Assembly (NCBI GenBank): GCA_947388575.1
Contig: CANDSI010000054.1
Span: 1-7,295, forward strand
DNA from: an uncultured Mycoplasma sp.
GTDB taxonomy: Bacteria; Bacillota_I; Bacilli_A; RF39; UBA660
Direction of reading: 5' to 3'
Length of the DNA: 7,295 bases
Of this stretch, positions 1 through 6,320 are shown piece after piece. Numbering within the stretch: position 1 is the first letter of the stretch; each line of letters begins with the position of its first letter. Below the pieces are notes generated by a model. That model saw only the letters and a list, made by a program, of their open reading frames with translations. It had not been told where the DNA came from and did no database searches. The position numbers and the translations under genes are program-made.

Positions 1-60
1 ACGTTCTAATGCTACTTCTGCTAAATCTAAATAATAATTAATCTTGTCTCTTCTTTCCAT
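1..60 (-). CDS. dCMP deaminase-family protein, N-terminal fragment (gene runs off the left edge)
   Basis: Only the first 20 codons are inside the window. They begin at an ATG preceded by GGTGG with a 4-base gap, which fits a ribosome binding site. The visible peptide starts MERRDKINYYLDLAEVALER. From memory this matches the N-terminus of Bacillota deoxycytidylate deaminases (the ComEB-like zinc-dependent cytidine/deoxycytidylate deaminase family), which convert dCMP to dUMP in the cytoplasm to feed dTMP synthesis. The zinc-binding HxE and PCxxC motifs would lie beyond the edge, so the assignment rests on the N-terminal signature only. An intrinsic terminator sits just upstream of the ribosome binding site, and no convincing promoter is seen between the two; expression may depend on readthrough or attenuation. 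Confidence 0.65.
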   Translation of the reverse strand, partial: MERRDKINYYLDLAEVALER

Positions 61-96
61 AATACCACCATTTCTAATATTATTTTAAAATAAATC

Positions 97-126
97 AAAA
101 GAAAAAGCAACTTTAAAAGCTACTTT
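97..126 (-). terminator. intrinsic terminator upstream of the deaminase gene
   Basis: Read on the minus strand, AAAGTAGC and GTTGCTTT form an 8-bp stem with two G-U pairs around a 7-base loop, followed by TTTTTCTTTT. The G-U pairs become C-A mismatches on the plus strand, so the structure is specific to minus-strand RNA. It may end transcripts from yrbG, whose stop codon is about 170 bases upstream, or it may act as a leader attenuator for the deaminase gene. Confidence 0.6.
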
Positions 127-246
127 AATTTTTGTCGAAATATAAATAATATTTAGTATCAAACTTTCTTTTTTGAGTCTTAGTCTTATTAATTAACATT
201 ATACTACTAATTCTCTTTTAAATACTATCACTTTATTCTTTTTCAT
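125..246 (-). other. possible pair of overlapping micro-ORFs (15 and 24 codons) in the yrbG-deaminase gap
   Basis: A 15-codon ORF starting MKKNKVIVFK ends in TAATG, so its stop overlaps the start of a second, 24-codon ORF that begins MLINKTKTQK. The TAA of the second ORF forms the foot of the terminator hairpin just downstream. Neither ATG has a clear Shine-Dalgarno sequence. A TATAAT at positions 198-203 overlaps the junction and could be a promoter element instead. In DNA this AT-rich, short ORFs arise by chance, so this is only a candidate leader-peptide or decayed-gene region. Nothing else is visible between the deaminase start and the yrbG stop. Confidence 0.2.
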
Positions 247-299
247 AAAATATATTTATTATTTTATTATCATATTGTAATAAATTATTCCTTATATTT

Positions 300-956
300 C
301 TAACATAATAAAATATTTATTTTAATGTTTACTAAGTATATTTTATCTTTCTTATAAAAAGCATAAAATATATCTTTAGGTTCAAGTTTCTTACTCTTTA
401 ATTCTTGCTCTAACCAAACCGTTGTTTTGCGAATGTATTTTAATGCTTTTTTTTGAATACTCCCATCTACAATCAATGGCATTGGATAATCACTTTTTAA
501 TTTGAAAAAATTATATTTAAATATAGATAATTTACCATTAGGCTCTAAAAAAGCGTACTCTACATCTTCAATATTTCTGATTTCTTTTTGCCTTAAACTT
601 AATAATAAATCATCCAAACTATATCTTTGTTTAACCATCTCATGATAATTAATTTTTCCATGAACTATTATAAGTGAAGGTTTACCGCCAAATATTGTTC
701 TAAATGTTCTAGATTTAACCGATATATATGCTAATAAAAGTTCTAAAACTACTAAAACACTTATAGGTAAAATTGTTAAAAAAATTGAATCTTTAATATT
801 TTCTATAGATATTGCTACTAATTCTGCTATAAGAATAGATACTATTAAATCTATTATTCCTAATTGGCCTATTTCCCTTTTTCCCATTATGCGATATGCT
901 AAAGTTATAAAAAAATAAAAAAATAAAGTTCTAAATATGACATTAAATAATTCCAT
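300..956 (-). CDS. yrbG: DUF421 family inner-membrane protein, YrbG/YetF-like
   Basis: This 218-residue protein has the full layout of the DUF421 family. Hydrophobic segments lie at about residues 6-24, 34-50 and 57-79, with the family motif RIMGKREIGQLG between the first two. A cytoplasmic domain follows, with GGKPSLIIVHGKI (90-102), the YSLDDLLLSLRQK segment (112-124), VEYAFLEPNGKLS (132-144) and a second half beginning PMPLIVDGSI. The biochemical role of the family is unsettled; B. subtilis relatives have been linked to the spore or cell envelope. The start is supported by AGGTGAT seven bases upstream. In B. subtilis yrbG lies two genes past tgt and next to yrzE, and the same neighbours are here, favouring yrbG over the paralogue yetF. 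It is divergent from yrzE. The stop is TAG and no terminator follows immediately. Confidence 0.85.
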   Translation of the reverse strand: MELFNVIFRTLFFYFFITLAYRIMGKREIGQLGIIDLIVSILIAELVAISIENIKDSIFLTILPISVLVVLELLLAYISVKSRTFRTIFGGKPSLIIVHGKINYHEMVKQRYSLDDLLLSLRQKEIRNIEDVEYAFLEPNGKLSIFKYNFFKLKSDYPMPLIVDGSIQKKALKYIRKTTVWLEQELKSKKLEPKDIFYAFYKKDKIYLVNIKINILLC

Positions 957-983
957 TTATTAATCACCTAATTATATTATGTT

Positions 984-1006
984 ATGATTATTATTTTTTT
1001 AATCAT
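984..1006. promoter_or_regulatory. inverted repeat in the yrbG/yrzE divergent gap, possible operator
   Basis: ATGATTA (984-990) and TAATCAT (1000-1006) form a perfect 7-bp inverted repeat with a 9-base spacer, in the 89-base gap between two divergent starts. Both genes have the same AGGTGAT ribosome binding site. -10-like sequences exist on both strands (TATAAT on minus, TATAGT on plus), but each sits almost against the ribosome binding site and neither has a good -35, so the real promoters are not settled. The repeat could bind a shared regulator or be chance in AT-rich sequence. Confidence 0.25.
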
Positions 1007-1045
1007 TTTTTCTAGATATTTTAATATAGTTTACTAGGTGATTTT

Positions 1046-1420
1046 ATGTTGAAAGTTATAAATTATTTAAAATATATTGGAATGTTTATTATATTCATAG
1101 TAGTAATTGCTTTAGCTACATCATTAATAAACTTAACTGGTATTAATAGTAATATTACAAATAAAGTGTCTATAATCTTAACTGCGTTATCTTTTTTCAT
1201 TGTAAGCGGTCTAGCTAGTAAAAGTTCAAATGAAAAAGGTTATGTTTTAGGTATTAAACTCGGTTTAATATTTGTATTATTAATGGCTTTAATAAATTTA
1301 ATATTCTTTAAAAGCTCTTTTAATATCGATAGAATTATTTATTATTCTATTTTAATTATTAGTGGTATACTAGGTGGTTCTTTTGGAAAAAATTTAAAAA
1401 TTAAAAAGTTCGCTAAATAA
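1046..1420 (+). CDS. yrzE: TIGR04086 family four-helix membrane protein, YrzE-like
   Basis: This 124-residue, strongly hydrophobic protein has four predicted membrane helices at about residues 10-30, 40-58, 66-88 and 96-114. Family-typical features are a KG-start third helix (KGYVLGIKLGLIF, 64-76) and the glycine-rich fourth helix ending ISGILGGSFGKN (105-116). That pattern matches the TIGR04086 family (YrzE in B. subtilis), whose function is unknown. The start is supported by AGGTGAT four bases upstream. It is the only convincing plus-strand gene. In B. subtilis it lies in line with tgt, yajC and yrbG, whereas here it faces tgt and is divergent from yrbG, so it has been locally inverted. A strong terminator follows about 40 bases after the stop. 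Confidence 0.8.
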   Translation: MLKVINYLKYIGMFIIFIVVIALATSLINLTGINSNITNKVSIILTALSFFIVSGLASKSSNEKGYVLGIKLGLIFVLLMALINLIFFKSSFNIDRIIYYSILIISGILGGSFGKNLKIKKFAK

Positions 1421-1460
1421 CTATAAAGTTCAAAATTAAATAATGATGCCATATTAGTTT

Positions 1461-1484
1461 GTCAACCATTTAGTTGACTTTTTT
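1461..1484 (+). terminator. intrinsic terminator of yrzE
   Basis: GTCAAC, a 6-base loop and GTTGAC form a perfect 6-bp stem followed by six T residues. The opposite strand has no T tract after the stem, so it acts on the plus strand only. It faces a separate minus-strand terminator a few bases away, insulating the convergent genes. Confidence 0.85.
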
Positions 1485-1488
1485 AATT

Positions 1489-1510
1489 AAAAAAAGCTCC
1501 ATCTGGAACT

Positions 1511-1512
<2 letters not shown>
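1489..1512 (-). terminator. intrinsic terminator of the tgt unit
   Basis: On the minus strand AAAGTTCC, loop AGAT and GGAGCTTT form an 8-bp stem with one T-G pair, running into seven T residues. The last two bases of the TAA stop of the 100-residue gene are the first two bases of the stem, so translation ends exactly at the hairpin. Confidence 0.85.
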
Positions 1513-3006
<1,494 letters not shown>

Positions 3007-3008
<2 letters not shown>

Positions 3009-3732
3009 ATTCTGAACATTCGATTTTCTTATTTTCGATAAATTCTTTAGCTGTTATAGTTTTAGTTTGCTTTTTAGTAAATTTACCCTTTTTTAGAGTA
3101 TATTCATAATAAGCTTCAACAATATCTTTCTTATTAGCACTACATATATGCTTATCTTGATATGCTATGTCTTGAACCATTCTTGTCGCATAAACTGTAA
3201 TAACATTTTTATCATAACTTATAAAGGTTGTATAATCTTTTAATACCATATTATCTTTGTCTATGTCTTTATCTTCTAAAATAATATTGCCTTCTAAATC
3301 AATAGCATATAGAGTTGAAGTTCTGCCACTTGTACCATTTGTATAAGTAAATACTATATAATCATCCATAACTTTAAAATTACGGAACATAGAATATTCA
3401 TTACTTCCCATTACCTCTAAATTTAAGTTTTCTTTTTTGAAAAATTCATGGCCATTTATAGTTGCCACTAATGTTGTTGGATAACCACTTTCTTTAAAAT
3501 CTTGATATTTAAATTCTATTTTTACTTCCTTATCATTTACATCAAAGTTTTTTTCACAATAAGCTACACTTTCTGTTTCTTTAACACATTCTTCAACTAG
3601 TAAAGTTCCACTTGGAACTCTTACTCTGATACCTTCAATTCTTAAATGTCCATCATCTAATGTTTTAGTACTTACAAATATAATTAATCCTATTAAAATT
3701 GCTATACATATTATACTTCCTACTTTTTTCAT
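3007..3732 (-). CDS. membrane-anchored extracytoplasmic protein of unknown function
   Basis: I do not recognise this 241-residue protein. It starts MKK and has one hydrophobic anchor at about residues 5-21, then an extracytoplasmic part. C9 sits inside the anchor, and there is no lipobox, so it is not a lipoprotein. The remainder is rich in alternating beta-type strands (KIEFKYQDF, YIVFTYTNG, TLYAIDLEGNIIL), which would fit a beta-rich or propeller-blade-like fold, and has four exported cysteines (C49, C59, C197, C239) that could form two disulphides. The start is secured by GGGAGGA with good spacing. It has its own TTGTAA-17-TATAAT promoter and a weak terminator, so it appears to be a single-gene unit between xerC and tgt. 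Confidence 0.8.
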
Positions 3733-3752
3733 ATTTATCCTCCCTTATATTT

Positions 3753-3781
3753 ATTATAAAAAAATCTTAAATATTTTACAA
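3753..3781 (-). promoter_or_regulatory. sigma-A promoter of the membrane-anchored protein gene
   Basis: On the minus strand TTGTAA, a 17-base spacer and TATAAT. It begins four bases after the xerC stop codon, and no clear terminator separates xerC from it, so readthrough from xerC is also possible. Confidence 0.65.
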
Positions 3782-3784
3782 GTA

Positions 3785-4681
3785 TTATTTTTTTGCTCGA
3801 GGGTGAGCTTTATTATAAACATTTTTTAACCTATCACTTGTTACGTGAGTATATATTTGAGTTGTACTAAGTGATTCATGACCTAATAGTTCTCCAACAG
3901 AACGAATATCAGCACCATTATTTAATAAATCAGTAGCATAAGTGTGTCTTAAAGTATGAGGTGTAACTTTACTTTTTATTTTTTTTTGTTCAGTATATTT
4001 CTTTACTATATTTTCAATTGTTCTAGTAGTTAAAGCTTTGCCAAATTTGTTGGGAAAAAGATATTCACTTGAAATGCCTTTTAAAATATTATTTCTGGTA
4101 GTACTTATATAATAATTTAAAAGTTTCATATCACATGCTTTATAATAAACTATTCTTTCTTTGTTTCCTTTACCTACTACTTTTAATATCCCATTATTTA
4201 ATTCTGATAATTTAATCTTGCATAATTCACTTACTCTTAGTCCTGTTACATAAAGCATTTCAATTATTAGGATATTTCTAACTTCTAAATCGTCATCATA
4301 GTTAATATTATCAAATAGATTTTTAGTTTCGCTATCTTTTAAAAAATTAGGTAATTTTTTTGAAATCTTAGGATTTCTTATTCCATTAAAAGGATTTTCT
4401 AAACACTCCTTTATTTCTACTAAATAATTATAAAAACTACGAGCAGCGCTCATATGTAAAGCTGATGTTTTATTATCATAACCTTTTTCTATTAAATGAG
4501 CTTTGTATAAATTAGCTTCTTTATTAGTGATATTTTTAAAACTTAAGTCTTTATTTTTTAAAAACTGTTTATATTCTAATAAAACATTATGATATGTATT
4601 TGCTGTTGTTGGAGAATAATTTAACTCATATAATACATATTCTTTAAACGATAAGATATAATCTTCAATGTTAGTTTTCAT
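3785..4681 (-). CDS. xerC: tyrosine recombinase XerC
   Basis: This 298-residue protein has the usual Xer length and all six catalytic residues: R149 (TGLRVSEL), K171 (VGKGNKER), H242 and R245 (HTLRH), H268 (LLGHESLSTTQ) and the nucleophile Y277 (IYTHV). Residues 5-90 form the SAM-like core-binding domain. With its partner it resolves chromosome dimers at dif. The C-terminal VYNKAHPRAKK resembles XerC (VYDAAHPRAKR in E. coli) more than XerD. The ATG start was chosen for family length; a GTG 15 codons upstream is in frame, and neither has a strong ribosome binding site. The ATG overlaps the end of the upstream 155-residue gene by 11 bases, implying translational coupling. It is intact and among housekeeping genes, so it is unlikely to be a mobile-element integrase. 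Confidence 0.92.
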   Translation of the reverse strand: MKTNIEDYILSFKEYVLYELNYSPTTANTYHNVLLEYKQFLKNKDLSFKNITNKEANLYKAHLIEKGYDNKTSALHMSAARSFYNYLVEIKECLENPFNGIRNPKISKKLPNFLKDSETKNLFDNINYDDDLEVRNILIIEMLYVTGLRVSELCKIKLSELNNGILKVVGKGNKERIVYYKACDMKLLNYYISTTRNNILKGISSEYLFPNKFGKALTTRTIENIVKKYTEQKKIKSKVTPHTLRHTYATDLLNNGADIRSVGELLGHESLSTTQIYTHVTSDRLKNVYNKAHPRAKK

Positions 4682-5138
4682 ATAAATAAAAATATAACTT
4701 TCTTTCTGTGAAATATGGTAATTCACTTATTATTTTCAAAAACATTTCTTGCCCTTTATTATTCTTTAATGTATTTAAAGTATCTTCGGTTATTCTTTTG
4801 TTTAAAAAATTTATGATTTTGTTACAATAATTTTTATCTTGATAATTCTCTTTTAAATTATTCCACATGTCAAAACTGTTATCTTTGGTTAAAGCTTCAA
4901 CTTTTCTAGTTTTTTCTTTTTCAACATATATAATTACTAATGGCATATCATAATCTATTTCTAATAAGTTAGCTTCTTTGATAGCTTCCATTATTTCTTT
5001 TTTTGTATATTTTAAAGTTAATGAATCTATTTCCTCAATTTTATTAGATGTTTTATTAAATATTTTCAAGTCCAATAAATTAAGTGGAAAATAATTATTA
5101 GGGTTGGTTTCGATCGCTAAATAATATTTATTCTCCAT
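4671..5138 (-). CDS. uncharacterised soluble protein coupled to xerC
   Basis: I do not recognise this 155-residue protein. It starts MENKYYLAIETN; that ATG was chosen because AAGGAG lies eight bases upstream, whereas a GTG three codons earlier overlaps that site. There is no signal peptide or membrane helix, so it should be cytoplasmic. The composition is Lys/Asn/Glu-rich, with a likely alternating beta-strand at LVIIYVEKEK near residues 68-77 and a mostly helical C-terminal half. No catalytic motif stands out. Its stop lies 11 bases inside xerC, so the two are co-transcribed and probably co-translated. An extended -10 element lies just upstream. A role linked to XerC is suggested only by this coupling. 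Confidence 0.75.
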   Translation of the reverse strand: MENKYYLAIETNPNNYFPLNLLDLKIFNKTSNKIEEIDSLTLKYTKKEIMEAIKEANLLEIDYDMPLVIIYVEKEKTRKVEALTKDNSFDMWNNLKENYQDKNYCNKIINFLNKRITEDTLNTLKNNKGQEMFLKIISELPYFTERKLYFYLYEN

Positions 5139-5160
5139 ATCGTTCACTCCTTATATATTT

Positions 5161-5169
5161 AGTATAACA
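5161..5169 (-). promoter_or_regulatory. extended -10 promoter element for the 155-residue protein and xerC
   Basis: On the minus strand TGTTATACT, that is TGn-TATACT, lies shortly before the AAGGAG ribosome binding site. No good -35 is seen at 17 bases, which is common for extended -10 promoters. It lies in the 55-base gap after the 187-residue gene, which has no terminator, so readthrough from that gene may also drive xerC. Confidence 0.5.
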
Positions 5170-5193
5170 TGAATAAAAATAAAGATAAAGAAT

Positions 5194-5757
5194 TTATTTT
5201 CTACTTCTTGGTCCAGTATATTTATAATTTAAATATTTTCTTAATATTTCTAAACGAATTTTTAATTCACCTTCTGGTAATTCTCTTATCCATTTATTAA
5301 TACTTTCATGATAAATGCGAAAACCAATTTCCATTTCTTTATTAGGAAGAGCATACTTTAAACAATATTTTAAAATTTGTTCTTTTTCTTCTTTTGTATA
5401 CATAACTCCTATTGTGTTTTTTTCTAAAACAAATCTTATGTCTGGACCTTTTAAATCATTAACTAAATCTTCTAATTTTTTCTTTCGTTCTTCACCTTGA
5501 GTCTGTGCTAGAATTTTTCTTAATTTTCTTATATATAAATTAGCTTTAAAAATCCCTCTTTTATTATCTGAAACATAACTCTTTGTTTCGAATTCTAAAT
5601 ATCTTAAAGCTTTCATAACCTCAATTGGTAATATTGTAAGATTTAAATTGTTTTGAAAAGTATCTTTATCTATACGAAATATTTCACTTGCTTTTTCAAT
5701 TGATAAACGACACTCTAGCATTATAAATGCATATATTATAACTAAATTTTTATTCAT
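5194..5757 (-). CDS. uncharacterised protein with two helix-turn-helix-like segments
   Basis: This 187-residue, basic protein has no membrane helix or signal peptide. The N-terminal part (about residues 4-38) has LSIEKASEIFRIDKDTFQN, which looks like a helix-turn-helix. The C-terminal part (about 120-162) has TKEEKEQILKYCLKYALPNK followed by EMEIGFRIYHESINKWIREL, laid out like the HTH of transposase-type or sigma-region-4 DNA-binding domains. Between them lies a charged helix-rich stretch with EERKKKLEDLVNDLK. The tail YTGPRSRK is strongly basic. DNA binding is therefore plausible but is an inference from pattern; I do not recognise the family. The start follows AGGGGGA at about four bases. 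A TGn-TAGAAT element lies upstream. The gene is followed by the 155-residue gene and xerC with no terminator between. Confidence 0.75.
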   Translation of the reverse strand: MNKNLVIIYAFIMLECRLSIEKASEIFRIDKDTFQNNLNLTILPIEVMKALRYLEFETKSYVSDNKRGIFKANLYIRKLRKILAQTQGEERKKKLEDLVNDLKGPDIRFVLEKNTIGVMYTKEEKEQILKYCLKYALPNKEMEIGFRIYHESINKWIRELPEGELKIRLEILRKYLNYKYTGPRSRK

Positions 5758-5797
5758 AGTTCCCCCTACTAATTTCTCCTCTTAAATTTTTATTTGT

Positions 5798-5806
5798 ATT
5801 CTAACA
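5798..5806 (-). promoter_or_regulatory. extended -10 element upstream of the 187-residue gene
   Basis: On the minus strand TGTTAGAAT (TGn-TAGAAT) lies about 40 bases before the start codon. Only a weak TTTTAA is present at the -35 spacing. It is the best promoter candidate in the gap but is not strong. Confidence 0.4.
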
Positions 5807-5887
5807 TAATTTTGGCTATATTAAAACCCAAAACTTAAATATTTGAGTTAAATCACTTTTGTACTTGTATAACTACTCTTATAAACT

Positions 5888-6034
5888 TCAAAATGTTATT
5901 ATATTTTTTGCTCTATATTTTAAATTTTTATATATGATATTTTTTATGGTTTTACGTTGCCTTGTTATATAATGCGTTACATCATCAATTTGGTCTTGTG
6001 CCAAGATAAAAAGTTCCAACGATAACTTTTCCAT
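5888..6034 (-). other. doubtful 48-codon ORF in the gap downstream of the tRNA genes
   Basis: An open frame of 48 codons begins MEKLSLELFILAQDQIDDVT and continues with a basic segment YITRQRKTIKN, ending in TGA. The first half lies in DNA with less AT bias than the surrounding gap and reads like coding sequence. No Shine-Dalgarno sequence is visible and no family is recognised, so it could be a small protein, the remnant of a decayed gene, or chance. The rest of the gap from 5758 to 6105 holds only the weak promoter element of the next gene and the tRNA terminator. Confidence 0.25.
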
Positions 6035-6066
6035 AATCTAATTCTTTAAGATTCTCTGAGTATTTT

Positions 6067-6094
6067 AAAACTCGAACTATAATAGTTCGAGTTT
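6067..6094 (-). terminator. terminator of the tRNA unit
   Basis: On the minus strand AAACTCGAACTA, loop TTA and TAGTTCGAGTTT form a perfect 12-bp stem, 11 bases after the tRNA-Leu CCA end. The T tract is short (four T, three of them in the stem), so the long stem must do most of the work. It could also help define the tRNA 3' trailer. Confidence 0.65.
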
Positions 6095-6105
6095 AGTATT
6101 AAGTT

Positions 6106-6189
6106 TGGTGCGCGTAGAGGGACTTGAACCCCCATGGGAAGCCCGCTAGATCCTAAGTCTAGTGCGTCTACCAATTCCGCCATACGCGC
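6106..6189 (-). tRNA. tRNA-Leu (anticodon UAG)
   Basis: This 84-base tRNA includes an encoded CCA. The acceptor stem pairs GCGCGTA with TACGCGC over 7 bp, with A as discriminator. The D-arm has the type II tRNA form TGGCGGAATTGGTAGACGCA. The anticodon stem pairs CTAGA with TCTAG around loop CTTAGGA, giving anticodon TAG, which reads CUN leucine codons. A long variable arm (GGG-CTT-CCC) is typical of leucine tRNAs, and the T-loop is TTCAAGT. It lies 13 bases after tRNA-Ile and is transcribed with it. Confidence 0.97.
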
Positions 6190-6202
6190 AAAAATTAAAA
6201 AA

Positions 6203-6279
6203 TGGTGGACCCTGTAGGACTCGAACCTACGACCGCCCGGTTATGAGCCGGATGCTCTAACCAACTGAGCTAAGGGTCC
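6203..6279 (-). tRNA. tRNA-Ile2 (anticodon CAU, lysidine-modified), less likely elongator tRNA-Met
   Basis: This 77-base tRNA includes an encoded CCA, with acceptor stem GGACCCT/AGGGTCC. The anticodon loop CTCATAA gives CAT. Initiator tRNA-Met is excluded because the first base pair is intact and the anticodon stem lacks the three G-C run. The C4, C5 and C6 acceptor pairs and the loop ending AA match known substrates of TilS, and the whole sequence closely resembles Bacillus and Mycoplasma tRNA-Ile(CAU) as remembered. TilS would convert C34 to lysidine so that the tRNA reads AUA, a common codon in such AT-rich DNA. The identity rests on these determinants, since CAU alone is ambiguous. Confidence 0.8.
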
Positions 6280-6291
6280 ACTTGCTTTTTA

Positions 6292-6320
6292 ATAATATCA
6301 TAATATATTAAATGTTTCAA
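6292..6320 (-). promoter_or_regulatory. promoter of the tRNA-Ile/tRNA-Leu unit
   Basis: On the minus strand TTGAAA, a 17-base spacer and TATTAT, with TGA before the -10 (extended -10). The predicted start is about six bases before the tRNA-Ile 5' end. The -35 box overlaps the TGA stop codon of the upstream protein gene. Confidence 0.75.

Noticed and set aside
3785..4681. Tyrosine recombinase as a prophage or element integrase
   Set aside because: Length, C-terminal motif and housekeeping neighbours fit chromosomal XerC; no attachment repeats, excisionase or phage genes are present.
6083..6090. The tRNA terminator shares GTTCGAGT with the T-arm of tRNA-Ile, hinting at a tRNA fragment or attachment site
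   Set aside because: The match is only eight bases inside a self-complementary hairpin, and no longer copy of either tRNA 3' end is present in the window.
6203..6215. TGGTGGACC on the plus strand resembles a T-box antiterminator core
   Set aside because: It is the complement of the CCA end and acceptor stem of the tRNA-Ile gene.
6308..6319. Mycoplasma-type code with TGA as tryptophan
   Set aside because: All tryptophans in the recognised proteins are TGG, and the conserved proteins contain no in-frame TGA; reading through the TGA here would add only three residues before TAA.
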